The position numbers were made by a program, and so were the translations under genes. The notes under the pieces are model-generated. The model was not told the DNA's origin, did no database searches, and saw nothing but the letters and a program-made list of their open reading frames with translations. A DNA stretch of 64,000 nucleotides from Gemmataceae bacterium (GTDB lineage Bacteria > Planctomycetota > Planctomycetia > Gemmatales > Gemmataceae): NCBI GenBank assembly GCA_003136315.1, contig PLDW01000088.1, forward strand, positions 1-64,000. Direction: 5' to 3'. Positions 19,048 to 29,241 of the stretch are shown piece by piece; the first letter of the stretch is position 1, and each line of letters begins with the position of its first letter.

Positions 19048-20395
19048 ATGTCGAAGTTCGACACATTCCGATTTTGCTCGAACCTGGCGGGTGCCCTGCT
19101 GGCAACTCGTTGGATTGAAGATGATCTACGCATCGTCATCCGGAAAATCGCTGTTGATCCACCTATCCGTGTCCCCGGCCTCATCTCACGCATTCTGAAG
19201 CAGTTCCCCACGCGGCCAGAGTTCATGCGATTCGTGATGTACCTTCTCATTGACGACCCTGGCATGAATCGGGCTTTGAACCGTCTGGCCGGGCGGCCGA
19301 ATCCCCCTTACCGTCGCCGCTCAAGACCAAAGCGCCCCCTTGTCATGGGCCAGCCACCTCCTCGACTAGCTCCGCTTGCGATCCCTCCAATCGCATCGGA
19401 AACGGCACTCGCCAACTGGCTTGGGATCTCCGACGGCAAACTTCGTTGGTACGCCGACCTCACTGGTCGGAACCGGAAGCACCCGGCCGGGCCGCTTCGC
19501 CCCTATGGCTACCGCTGGGTGCCGAGACTCCGTGGCCGACCCCGGCTTGTGGAGATTCCGAACGTCGGACTGAAAAGGATCCAGCGGAAGATCCTCGATG
19601 GGCTTTTGAACCACATCCCAATCCATCCGGCCGCGCATGGGTTCTGCCCCGGTCGGTCAATTGTCACAAATGCTGCACCACACTGCGGCAAACAGGTCGT
19701 GCTTCGATTCGATCTGGCCGACTTCTTCCCCAGCGTGCCCGCGGCCCGCATTTTCCGGACGTTCCGAACGGTCGGATATCCGGAAGCCGTCGCACGGTTG
19801 CTCACCGGACTGTGTACGACCCAACTTCCTCGCGACATCTGGGATAACCGCCCGAACCCACCTGTCGACGGGTCCGATCACGCAACCTGGCAACGATTTG
19901 CAGCTCCCCATCTGCCGCAAGGTGCACCGACTTCACCAGCGTTGGCGAACCTTGCGGCCCACCGGCTCGACCGCCGACTCAACCGGCTGGCAGCTCTCGT
20001 CGGAGCCGACTACACCCGCTATGCCGACGACCTCACCTTCTCCGGTGAGGGTGAGTTTGCGCGTCGGACCAAGCGGTTCGCTTTGCTGGTTGCTCGCATC
20101 GTGGGAGACGAGGAGTTCACCCTGAACTTCCGCAAAACGCGGATGATGCGATGCAGCAGTCGGCAACACGTCACGGGGTGGTAGTGAACGCCCGGACGAA
20201 TGTCCCTCGCGCGACGTTCGACCGATTAAAAGCGGTACTGACCAACTGTGCCCGGCACGGTCCAGGGGATCAGAACCGCGACAACCACCCCGACTTCCGG
20301 GCTCACCTCACTGGGCGGGTGGCTCACGTCGCGTAGGTCAACCCGGCCCGAGGCCGGAAGTTGTGGGCTATCCTTGATCGGATCGCCTGGGCCAA
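19048..20395 (+). pseudogene. Retron-type reverse transcriptase, frameshifted and interrupted
   Basis: VVLRFDLADFFPSV, QGAPTSPALANLAAH, YTRYADDLTFSG; RQHVTG|VVVNARTNVPRATFDRLKAVL continues in another frame after a G-run at ~20175-20179; in-frame TAG at 20334-20336 followed by VNPARGRKLWAILDRIAW. Confidence 0.75.
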
Positions 20396-20470
20396 ACCCC
20401 GCAAGGGTACACCCAGTGATCCAGCGGGTACAATCCCCCCATCCACATCGACCGCCGAAGGACATCGTGA

Positions 20471-21820
20471 ATGGCTGCCACCTCCTCCGATCTGATCGTA
20501 TCGGTTTCCGGCATCCGCGGGATCGTCGGGCAAGGCTTAACCGCCGAGTCCACAACCCGTTTCGCTGCGGCCTTTGGTGCCCACGCTGGCGGGGGGAAGA
20601 TTCTTGTCTCTCGAGACGGGCGACCCAGTGGAGAGATGCTCCGGCATGCCGTCATTGCAGGGTTGCTCAGCGTGGGGTGTACGGTCGAGGACATCGGGAT
20701 CGCTCCGACCCCAACCTGTGGCTTCGCCGTCCGTTTCCTGAGCGCGGCCGGGGCAATCCAGATCACCGCAAGCCACAACCCTGCTCCGTGGAATGGGTTG
20801 AAGATGTTCGGCCCGGATGGAGCGGTACTGAACGCCGAGAACGGTGCGATCGTGAGGGGGTTGTACGAATCGGGTGACTTCCCCCGGGCCGCCTGGGACC
20901 AGACCGGCACTGCACGGGTGCCGCCGGACATGCAGGAGGAGCACACCCGGGTCGCGCTCGATCAGATCAGCGTGGCCCGAATTGCGTCGCAGCAGTTCCG
21001 GGTCTTCCTGGATGCGAACGGAGGGGCCGGGGGACCACTCGGCTCCAAATTACTCGCCGATCTTGGGTGTGCGGTCGTGCAATACGAGTGCGAACCCACC
21101 GGCATATTCACTCACGAGCCAGAACCGACCCCCGCTCACCTCGTGGATGTGGCCCCGTGGGTAAAGCAAAGTGAATCGGCGGTCGGGTTTGTCCTCGATC
21201 CGGACGCCGACCGGCTTGCGCTCATCGACGAGACCGGAACATGCGTGAGCGAGGAAGTGACCCTCGCCCTGGCGGTGAAGTACCGCTTGCGACAGGACCA
21301 GGGGCCGGTGGTGATCAACATGTCCACCTCGCGGATGGTGGACGATGTGGCCCAGGCCGCGGGATGTGCCTGCTTCCGATCAGCGGTTGGGGAAGCGAAC
21401 GTGGTTGGGCTGATGCGAGAGGTGGGGGCGGTGGTCGGCGGGGAAGGGAATGGCGGGGTGATTGATCCTCGAGTCGGGTGGGTCCGTGACCCGTTCATCG
21501 GGATGGCCCTGATTCTCAGCCTGATGGCCGAGGAGGGGAAACCGTTCAGCCAGCTTGTGGCTGAACTCCCCCGGTACGCAATGCTCAAGACGAAGTACAC
21601 ACTCCCCCGCGAGCGACTGCCCGACGCCCTCGACGCGGTGGAACGCCGCTGGCCGGACGCCCGAGTGAACCGGGACGATGGTCTGCGTCTGGACGGGTCC
21701 GACTGGTGGCTCCACGTCCGCGGCAGCAACACCGAACCCGTTGTCCGGGTGATCGCGGAGGCCCCCACCGATGAGCAAGTCCGTGGCCTCTGCGATGAGG
21801 CCGCCGGGGTGATCGGATGA
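20471..21820 (+). CDS. glmM: Phosphoglucosamine mutase / phosphohexomutase
   Basis: SGIRGIVGQGL, ITASHNPAPWNGLKMF, DPDADRLALID, RGSNTEPVVRVIAEA. Confidence 0.8.
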   Translation: MAATSSDLIVSVSGIRGIVGQGLTAESTTRFAAAFGAHAGGGKILVSRDGRPSGEMLRHAVIAGLLSVGCTVEDIGIAPTPTCGFAVRFLSAAGAIQITASHNPAPWNGLKMFGPDGAVLNAENGAIVRGLYESGDFPRAAWDQTGTARVPPDMQEEHTRVALDQISVARIASQQFRVFLDANGGAGGPLGSKLLADLGCAVVQYECEPTGIFTHEPEPTPAHLVDVAPWVKQSESAVGFVLDPDADRLALIDETGTCVSEEVTLALAVKYRLRQDQGPVVINMSTSRMVDDVAQAAGCACFRSAVGEANVVGLMREVGAVVGGEGNGGVIDPRVGWVRDPFIGMALILSLMAEEGKPFSQLVAELPRYAMLKTKYTLPRERLPDALDAVERRWPDARVNRDDGLRLDGSDWWLHVRGSNTEPVVRVIAEAPTDEQVRGLCDEAAGVIG

Positions 21821-21850
21821 TCCTAGGGATAGAAAGAACAACCAAGACTT

Positions 21851-21976
21851 CATCACGAAATCGCGAAAGACGAAAACACGAAATCGGACTCTTGCTTTTT
21901 TCGCAATTTCGTCTTTCGTGATTTCGTGATTTCGTGATTCATTTCCCTCGTTCCCACGCTCTGCGTGGGAATGCCG
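21851..21976. repeat. Palindromic dispersed repeat copy A plus adjacent cgttcccacgctctgcgtgggaa palindrome
   Basis: cacgaaatcgcgaaagacgaaa (21854-21875) / tttcgtctttcgtgatttcgtg (21907-21928), one mismatch. Confidence 0.75.
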
Positions 21977-22083
21977 TTTTCGACGCTCCGCGTCCTGGCC
22001 TGAACCGACCGCAGGGGTGATCGGTGATTCGGTAGACGTTGTCCCTGGCGTGTTGCCCCACACCCGCGGAGCGGGGGAAGAAC

Positions 22084-22200
22084 GGTTCCCACGCGGAGCG
22101 TGGGAACCAGGAGACGATTTGATCACGAAACTACGAAAGACGAAATCACGAAATCAGGCATTTGATTTTTTCGCCATTTCGTCTTTCGTCATTTCGTGAT
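22084..22200. repeat. Palindromic dispersed repeat copy B plus adjacent ggttcccacgcggagcgtgggaacc palindrome
   Basis: cacgaaactacgaaagacgaaa (22124-22145) / tttcgtctttcgtcatttcgtg (22177-22198); same family as copy A. Confidence 0.75.
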
Positions 22201-22285
22201 TCTTTTTTCTTTCGTCGCGGTGGAGCCGAGTTCGTCTTCCCCAGTGACGCGGAATGTGGCACACTTCCGGCTCGACCCGGCAAGG

Positions 22286-23482
22286 ATGCTGACCGTGAAC
22301 ACCACCACCGCACCTCCCAAAACCGCACCTCCCGAAACCGTACCCCGGTTCTTACCGGCCGACACCCCCGTTCTCGGCCGGGTGACCGTCGTTATTGCGC
22401 CCCAACCGGTGGAACTCCCGGTCGGCCTCGTCCGCCGACTGTGGCGATTTGCCGACCGGAACCGCACCGTTGTCCTGTTCGCCCTCTTCCTTGTGATCGC
22501 CGATGTCGCTGTCGGGTGGTTCTCACCGGTCTGGGCACGGCACTCCCCTGACGACTATGCAGCGCGCGTGGCTGGGTGTGCCCGAGAACCCCGAGATCTG
22601 GTGTTCGTCGGCGGGTCGCCCGTGTCCGAAGGTATTGACCCTGACAAGATCGCGGGTGTCTCGTGGGCCGGGAAGACACTCGATTCCACCTACGCCCTGG
22701 GCCTGTCGGGTGGCACAACATCGGACTTCTATCACGCGGTTCTTCACGGCTGTCCGACCCCGCCGAGGATTCTCGTCTACGGGATCACGGCCAGCGATCT
22801 GAACGACAGCCGTCACGAACCGCACGGGCCGTACTCGCTGATGACCTGGGGAGATCTTGGCCGCTGGGTCCGACTCCGTCCGGAATCGGCCGAGTGGGTC
22901 ACCCGACACTTTGCGCTGTCACGAGTGGGACAAGCCTCGAACCTGTTTCGCTATCGCCACGGAATCCGGATGTGGGCCACGACTAGCGCGGAGCAGCAAC
23001 TCCCCGGGAGTTGTCCCGAGGCGATACGCGAGGCCGACGAACTCCGCGAACGCTCAGCCGCCCTGGAGAACGGTAACGGCTACGCTCCGGCCCGCGGCTA
23101 TTCGGTCGGCCGATACGATGTGGCCAAGGCCGCCGGGGTCCAGCCGACCGAACTCCCGTATCTCCGAAAATTCCGAACCGGATCGCACCTGAAGTATCTT
23201 CACAAGTTGATCGACTGGTGCGAGGCAGGCGGGACCAAACTCCTCCTGATCGACATGCCCGTGACCGCCGATCTGGAAGCGATCTACCCGAGCGAGTTCA
23301 CCGAGTTCCGGTTGCGACTCGCGGAGGTTGAGCAATCGCGTCCGATCCGTGTGATCCGGGCAACGCGTGAGAGCGTGGGTCTGACCGATGCGCACTACGC
23401 GGACCTGATCCACATGAACCGGGATGGGGCAGTGATCTTCAGTCGGTGGATGCGGGAGACGTTAGCAAAGATGGGACGATAG
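22286..23482 (+). CDS. Membrane-anchored SGNH/AlgJ-DltD-like protein upstream of MBOAT
   Basis: One TM segment then DLVFVGGSPVSEGIDPDKI and C-terminal DAHYADLIHMNRDGAVIFSRWM (Asp/His-type end); adjacency to MBOAT. Confidence 0.55.
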   Translation: MLTVNTTTAPPKTAPPETVPRFLPADTPVLGRVTVVIAPQPVELPVGLVRRLWRFADRNRTVVLFALFLVIADVAVGWFSPVWARHSPDDYAARVAGCAREPRDLVFVGGSPVSEGIDPDKIAGVSWAGKTLDSTYALGLSGGTTSDFYHAVLHGCPTPPRILVYGITASDLNDSRHEPHGPYSLMTWGDLGRWVRLRPESAEWVTRHFALSRVGQASNLFRYRHGIRMWATTSAEQQLPGSCPEAIREADELRERSAALENGNGYAPARGYSVGRYDVAKAAGVQPTELPYLRKFRTGSHLKYLHKLIDWCEAGGTKLLLIDMPVTADLEAIYPSEFTEFRLRLAEVEQSRPIRVIRATRESVGLTDAHYADLIHMNRDGAVIFSRWMRETLAKMGR

Positions 23483-23508
23483 TTTACATTATTATATTTC
23501 TCGGTTCC

Positions 23509-23660
23509 ACCCAGGGCGTTGCCCTGGGCTGAGAGATCTCACCCCTTCAGGGTGATGAAGGTTAGACCGAGATCTCCACATCAGTGGGTTTTCAGCCTGA
23601 AAGGCTGAGATTTCTCAGCCCAGGGCAACGCCCTGGGTGGCGATGGGCAACGCCCTGGGT
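23509..23660. repeat. 'cccagggcgttgccctggg' composite palindromic repeat, copy A
   Basis: Inverted cccagggcgttgccctgggctgagagatctcacccc / cagcctgaaaggctgag...cagcccagggcaacgccctggg. Confidence 0.8.
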
Positions 23661-23674
23661 GTCGGAGGGCCGCG

Positions 23675-25105
23675 GTGATCTTCGCGAGTAAGGCGTTCTA
23701 CCTCTTCCTCCCGACGGTGCTGGTGCTCTACCATCTGCTCCGCAGGCGGCAGCACAAATACGGAGTGCTCCTCGCAGCGAGCTGGCTCTTCTATGCATGG
23801 CTGAGCCCGCAATACTTGTGGGTGATCGTCCTCTGTACCGTGATCGACTACGCGGCCGGGTTGCGGATCGAGAGAGCGGGCAGCGAGCGTACACGGAAGG
23901 GATGGCTCGGGGTCAGCGTGGCTGCGAACCTCGGGCTCCTGTTCGCATTTAAATACACCACCTTCGTCTACGACAACGCGGTGTCACTGGCACAATTGTT
24001 CGGCGCACCCCTCCACGATCGGACCTGGGAGATTCTGCTCCCCATCGGGATCAGTTTCCACACCTTCCAGGGGATCAGCTACACCGTGGATGTGTACCGA
24101 CGCCAGATCCAGGCAGTCCGAAGTTTCCTCGATTACGCTCTGTTCGTGTCGTTTTTCCCGCAACTGGCCGCCGGGCCGATCGTTCGGGCCGTCGAGTTCC
24201 TGCCACAAATGGCCACGCCCCCGCGAGTGACTGCGCGTCAGGTTGCCGATGGGCTTCATTTCTTCATCATAGGGCTTGTCAAGAAGTTGCTTCTCGCCGA
24301 TCAACTCGACCAGTTGTTCGTCGGCCCGGTGTTCGCCGACCCTGCCGCGTTCGATCCGGCTGCGCATCGCTGGGCGTGTGTGGCCTGGGCCGCTCAGATT
24401 TATTGCGATTTCTCCGGCTACTCGGACATGGCGATCGGGTGCGCAAAGTGGTTCGGCTTCGAGTTGCCGCGGAACTTCCTATTCCCCTACCTGGCCACCA
24501 GTATCTCGGACTTTTGGCGCCGGTGGCATTTGTCGCTCTCCACCTGGCTGCGGGACTACGTCTACTTCCCTCTCGGGGGAAGCCGGGGCAGCGCGGCCCG
24601 GACGTACGCGAACCTGATCGTGGTGTTCATCATGTGTGGGCTGTGGCATGGAGCGACGTGGGCCTGGTTCGTGTACGGCCTGTACAACGGTTTGCTCATG
24701 AGTCTTCACCGCATCTGGGATCGGGCTCTCACGGGCATCCCAGTTGCCGACGCCATCCGATCGACGCGAGCCTGGGCTCTGGTCGCCTGGGCGGGAACTT
24801 TCCTGGCGGTCGCTGCGGGATTGATCCTGATCCGGATGCCATCGTGGGAAGCCGGTGGGATCATGGCCCATTCGCTGCTTGGGTTCGACCTCCTGACCGG
24901 CTGGTCGCGTATGATTCCGGTATGGGTGCCGGTCTTGCTTGTCGTGATCGCTGCGGGCCATCTGGTGGGCGGCTGGCGGGAGAGAGTCGGTCGGACCTTC
25001 GATGTCCCCGCCCCGATTCGGGCCGCCGCCTACGTTGTGGCAGTTGTCCTGCTGGTCACGCTGAGTCCAGGGATCGGGAAGACGTTTATCTACCTGGCGT
25101 TTTGA
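23675..25105 (+). CDS. MBOAT-family O-acyltransferase (AlgI-like)
   Basis: LLPIGISFHTFQGISYTVDVYR, FPQLAAGPIVRAVEFLPQ, FCDFSGYSDMAIG-like, ISDFWRRWHLSLSTWLRDYVYFPLGG, GLWHGATWAWFVYG. Confidence 0.9.
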   Translation: MIFASKAFYLFLPTVLVLYHLLRRRQHKYGVLLAASWLFYAWLSPQYLWVIVLCTVIDYAAGLRIERAGSERTRKGWLGVSVAANLGLLFAFKYTTFVYDNAVSLAQLFGAPLHDRTWEILLPIGISFHTFQGISYTVDVYRRQIQAVRSFLDYALFVSFFPQLAAGPIVRAVEFLPQMATPPRVTARQVADGLHFFIIGLVKKLLLADQLDQLFVGPVFADPAAFDPAAHRWACVAWAAQIYCDFSGYSDMAIGCAKWFGFELPRNFLFPYLATSISDFWRRWHLSLSTWLRDYVYFPLGGSRGSAARTYANLIVVFIMCGLWHGATWAWFVYGLYNGLLMSLHRIWDRALTGIPVADAIRSTRAWALVAWAGTFLAVAAGLILIRMPSWEAGGIMAHSLLGFDLLTGWSRMIPVWVPVLLVVIAAGHLVGGWRERVGRTFDVPAPIRAAAYVVAVVLLVTLSPGIGKTFIYLAF

Positions 25106-25157
25106 ATGGTTGTAACCGGTCGGTGCGGGTGTGCCCAGGGCGTGCGAGGGATGTGGG

Positions 25158-26789
25158 ATGGGGCGGTTCCGGTGGCTGTTGCTTGTGGTCCTTGGCAGCG
25201 TGATCGCGGCGACGGTCGGGGTCGGCGTGTGGGCGTTCGGGTTCCGCCAGCCGAGCGGACTTCCAAGACCTCTGACAGTCCCATCCGGTGACCAGGAAAT
25301 CGCCTGGCTGCACAACACCACCGATGGAAGCACCTGGGCGTTGTTCGTGATCGGACTGAAGCGTGCGGAGATGCCCGTCGATGGCGTGCCGAGTGAGTTG
25401 ACGGTCGATGACACGAATGCGTTCCCGGAGCAAACGACACTGGTTCCCGAGGTCGTGCTAAGTCGAGCGGGGTACGCCGGGAAATGCCGGGTCCGGTGGT
25501 ACAAGATCTCAGGCGAAGCATCGACAAGTGACTGGGTGCAGGCTCTGGCTGCCCGCGACCCGGCACCCCTCGCCATTATCGGGGGGGCGACCAGCGACCG
25601 TGCCCACGAACTGGCCCTGGCCCTGGCAAAGCAAACCGAGTGGCATGGAGACCGCCCACTCCTTCTGATTACCACCGCAACAATCGATATCGTTATTACC
25701 GACCAGGATGATCCATCGCACTTCGCGCGTGTTCCGGACCAGCGGTCGCTGGTGGAGGTCTACCCCGGCCGGTCCTTTCGCTTCTGCTTCGGTAACGCCC
25801 AGATGGTACGGGCGGTGACGGAGTTTGTCCTCCAGGATCCGACCCTCCATCCCGGGCCACTCGGGTGGCCTTGGCTCCGCGCAGCGACCGCCGGAGCGGC
25901 CAACGGGTGGGCGGTGCTACCCGCGCTGGCGGACCTCGGTCGCAAGCCGACCGTGTTTCCCCTGGAGTGGCAGGACGACCCGTACTCGGGCGACCTGTAC
26001 AACCAGTTTCGCGAGCACCTGTACGCGGTACTCGGCGGCCACGCTGGGCCATCAAACGCGCCGCGGATCGTACGGGATCCGGCGTTCTCGATCCCGTTCA
26101 GTGTCGGCGGGTTCTCCCGGCCCAACGCCGGAGAAGCCGCAGCCATCCGCGGGATCCTCCGCAACCTCCCTCCTCCCGGGGAACGCTCTCTGATCGTCAT
26201 TCCAACCGTTAGCAACCCGATCCGGCGCATCCTCCTCACCCTTTCCGAGCGAGTGCCCGCGGCCGGCCGACGGCTGGTGGCGATCACTGGCGACGGGGTT
26301 TCGGTCAACACCTTCTACCGGGACGCCGAATGGGCCTGGCCTGCACGGTCGATCCCCATTCCGATCGTCTTCTTCGCCCACGCGAACCCGTTCGCTTGGG
26401 ACACCACCGACGGCCCGCCTCCCCCCCCCGGCTACCGACTGGAGCCGAAGAACTCGACGGAAGATGTGTTACACGCGACCAACATGATGCGGATCGTTGC
26501 GGATGCGATCTTCCCACCGACCGCGTCGGGTCAGTTGTCCCGAATCGCCGACCGGGCGGACGATGTCGCAGCGCGTTTCCACGCCCGCCCGGACAAATTC
26601 TTCGGCGAGCACGGAAACCGCCGCGGCCGCCGAGGTGAGTATGTGGTGGTGCTCCGCCCAACCACCCGCTACGGCGACACGGCGCCGGGCACCCCCCGCC
26701 CGGAATCGACCATCGAGGTCTTCCGCCGGGAAGATGTGGGGAGATGGGTTCGCGTCGGGGTGGTCCCGGTGCTTCAGGAGGTGGAATGA
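25158..26789 (+). CDS. Membrane-anchored protein, possible periplasmic-binding/receptor-like fold
   Basis: N-terminal TM segment; ALAIIGGATSDRAHELALALAKQTEWHGDRPLLLITTATI; lies between MBOAT and histidine kinase genes. Confidence 0.5.
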   Translation: MGRFRWLLLVVLGSVIAATVGVGVWAFGFRQPSGLPRPLTVPSGDQEIAWLHNTTDGSTWALFVIGLKRAEMPVDGVPSELTVDDTNAFPEQTTLVPEVVLSRAGYAGKCRVRWYKISGEASTSDWVQALAARDPAPLAIIGGATSDRAHELALALAKQTEWHGDRPLLLITTATIDIVITDQDDPSHFARVPDQRSLVEVYPGRSFRFCFGNAQMVRAVTEFVLQDPTLHPGPLGWPWLRAATAGAANGWAVLPALADLGRKPTVFPLEWQDDPYSGDLYNQFREHLYAVLGGHAGPSNAPRIVRDPAFSIPFSVGGFSRPNAGEAAAIRGILRNLPPPGERSLIVIPTVSNPIRRILLTLSERVPAAGRRLVAITGDGVSVNTFYRDAEWAWPARSIPIPIVFFAHANPFAWDTTDGPPPPPGYRLEPKNSTEDVLHATNMMRIVADAIFPPTASGQLSRIADRADDVAARFHARPDKFFGEHGNRRGRRGEYVVVLRPTTRYGDTAPGTPRPESTIEVFRREDVGRWVRVGVVPVLQEVE

Positions 26790-26793
26790 GCGT

Positions 26794-26988
26794 TCTCAGG
26801 GCGTTGCCCACAGAACCCAGGGCGTTGCCCTGGGCTCAGAGATCTCACCCCTTCGGGGTGAAGACGGTCAGGCTATGATCATCGCATTGGTGGGTATTCA
26901 GCCTGAAAGGCTGAGATCCCTCAGCCCAGGGCAACGCCCTGGGTCCTGTGGGCAACGCCCTGGGTTCTGTGGGCAACACCCTGGGATG
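26794..26988. repeat. 'cccagggcgttgccctggg' composite palindromic repeat, copy B
   Basis: Same organisation as copy A at 23509-23660 with additional gggcaacgccctgggt units. Confidence 0.8.
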
Positions 26989-27032
26989 GAGGTTTGACGA
27001 CGTGGAATACCACCACCTTGGACATACATGAC

Positions 27033-28730
27033 ATGCCCGCCGACACCCCACCAACCGCCGCTTCTCCGATCGAGCCGAACAATATCGGCCCAGCGCCGCG
27101 GCTTCCGGTGTGGAGGTACGTTGGTCGGCTCGCGCCGCTGATGGTGTGTTGGCTGGGTCTGGTCGTGTGGCTCGGGTGGCTCCTCTATGCACGGGCGAAC
27201 TGGACCCGTCAAACCGACGAGGCCGATATCCGCGAGTGGCTGGCCGAGACCCGGGTGTTCCGGAAATCGCTACCGGAGTTGGTGAAGGAATACGCCGAGA
27301 TCGCCGAAAGTCCGGCTGGCAGGGACGAGGAACGGCTACGGACCAAATACGACGAGATCGAGGCCCACCTGTCGGCCCTGGCCGAACCCACACGCATGTA
27401 TTCTGGGAGGCTCCCGCTCTTCCCGGAGGTGTACTTCCTGGGGATCGAGTACCCAGACCGCGGGCCGCCGACCGGCCGATCAGCGCACCCGGCCTGGTCG
27501 TCGCCCGTCCCTCGCCCCGGGGTCGACGCCAAGGCCAAGGTGCGGGCGGTCCTGTACGCTCCGGGGGACGGCCACGCCGCGATTCGGTGCGAATACGGGG
27601 TCCACACCAACCACCAGTTCGAGGAGGAGCAGAAAACTCGCCGCTCGTGGCAACTCCCGGCTGGTGGGGTTCTGGCACTTGGGTTCGGGCTGACGGGGTT
27701 CGTCGTCTACCGATTCCTCCGGCGGGAGCGACTGCGGGAAGTCCACGGCTGGGAGGTGAAGGTATCCTCCGAACATCGGGAGCGGGAGTTGCTTGCCGCG
27801 CAGGTCCGGCAGCAGGAGGCGGAACGCGAGACGCAGGAACTCAGCTCCAAACTGCTGGCGGGTGAGCTGGAAAAAGCGAAGATCGAGAGCCGGGCGGCAG
27901 AGGCCGAGCGGGCCGCGCTGGAGATGAAATCGCAGTTGTACGCCAGTATCGGGATCATGGCCGGGAGCTACGCCCATAATATCAAAAACCTACTCGTCCG
28001 ACCGAACGACCTGATCGCCCGGTGCATGGATGCGGAGGGTCTTCCCCGCGAGCAACACGGGATGCTGGAAGAGGTGCGGGCCACGCTGGGCACGGTGACG
28101 GAGCGGCTCCAGCAGATCCTTCGGACGGTCCGCCGCGATCCGAACCGGGCCGAACTGACGCGAGTGGACCTGACCGCCCTGCTCCGTGAGACGTACCGAA
28201 CGTGGGGGGAGATGGCCTGGGAGAAGTGGAAGGTCCGGCTGACGGCCGAGATCGCCGACGCCCCGCTGACGGTGAGTGGGGATGTATCGCATCTTCAGCA
28301 GGCGATTGAAAATCTGGTGTTTAACGCCCGTGATGCAACCTTCGAGATGCGAAACCACCTCCGGGAAGGTGCCCGCCGCGCACCGGGCCTGGATGCGGCC
28401 GGTCGGAAGCAGAAACTGATCGAGGCCGCGGCCTGGAAGGGCGAAGTGATCCTCCGCACCCGTCGGGAAGGCGACCGGGCCGTGTTAGAGGTGCAGGACA
28501 ACGGCATCGGGATGTCGGAGGAGGTCCGCCGGGACTGTCTGAAGACGCATTTCACGACGAAGCGTGACAACGCCCTGTATGAGGGTTACAGCGCCGGGAT
28601 GGGGCTGGGGCTCTCGTTCGTGGCGGTCGTCCTGGAGCACCACGGAGCAAGCCTGGAGATCGACTCGGCCCCGCTGCGGGGGGCGATCTTCCGGGTGCGC
28701 ATCCCGCTCGCTGGGAGCGAAGGGGCGTAG
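27033..28730 (+). CDS. Membrane sensor histidine kinase
   Basis: TM segments, coiled coil, H-box YAHNIKNLL, N-box IENLVFNARDAT, VQDNGIGM, GMGLGLSFV. Confidence 0.85.
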   Translation: MPADTPPTAASPIEPNNIGPAPRLPVWRYVGRLAPLMVCWLGLVVWLGWLLYARANWTRQTDEADIREWLAETRVFRKSLPELVKEYAEIAESPAGRDEERLRTKYDEIEAHLSALAEPTRMYSGRLPLFPEVYFLGIEYPDRGPPTGRSAHPAWSSPVPRPGVDAKAKVRAVLYAPGDGHAAIRCEYGVHTNHQFEEEQKTRRSWQLPAGGVLALGFGLTGFVVYRFLRRERLREVHGWEVKVSSEHRERELLAAQVRQQEAERETQELSSKLLAGELEKAKIESRAAEAERAALEMKSQLYASIGIMAGSYAHNIKNLLVRPNDLIARCMDAEGLPREQHGMLEEVRATLGTVTERLQQILRTVRRDPNRAELTRVDLTALLRETYRTWGEMAWEKWKVRLTAEIADAPLTVSGDVSHLQQAIENLVFNARDATFEMRNHLREGARRAPGLDAAGRKQKLIEAAAWKGEVILRTRREGDRAVLEVQDNGIGMSEEVRRDCLKTHFTTKRDNALYEGYSAGMGLGLSFVAVVLEHHGASLEIDSAPLRGAIFRVRIPLAGSEGA

Positions 28731-28921
28731 AGGGGGTGAGCGAGAGCCTGAACCAAGCCGACGCAGTGGGAGCAGCGGTGGGGCTGACTGCCCGACAGAT
28801 TCAAAAGGTATTGGCAGAAAACATGATAAAGTAAGACCAAACTGCCGGAATTATCCTATGGCCAGTCAGGAGTGCAACATTTTTCCTTGCCCGCTCCGAA
28901 TCACCTGATGCTAGAGTTCAT

Positions 28922-29230
28922 ATGTTCAGTTTCCGACACTCAGGGGTAATTCCCGTGACCGACGCATATGTGAGATCTTTTCTCGACTGGCTGACGGCAG
29001 GAGGAGGGCGGGTGGAATTCTCCATTTTCTACCCATCGGGGGCGACGGGCGACAAACCGGATTTCTACCTCAACCGCGAACGGCTGACGTTTGAAAACCT
29101 GAAACAGCAAGAGCTGAGATGGCTGGAGGATACCGGGCAAGAACGTAAGCCGAATACGATCGCGGGGTTGATGCAGCGTTCTCTTCAAACGGTTTTGGAC
29201 AACGGATGCTCCTACCCGCCACGCTCCTGA
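28922..29230 (+). CDS. Hypothetical 102-aa protein
   Basis: Small ORF ending just before a 21-bp hairpin; no recognised family. Confidence 0.4.
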   Translation: MFSFRHSGVIPVTDAYVRSFLDWLTAGGGRVEFSIFYPSGATGDKPDFYLNRERLTFENLKQQELRWLEDTGQERKPNTIAGLMQRSLQTVLDNGCSYPPRS

Positions 29231-29241
29231 TTCTGGCTGGA

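Noticed and set aside
24479-25675. 398-aa minus-strand ORF
   Set aside because: Shadow of MBOAT and downstream gene; low-complexity Arg/Pro-rich translation.
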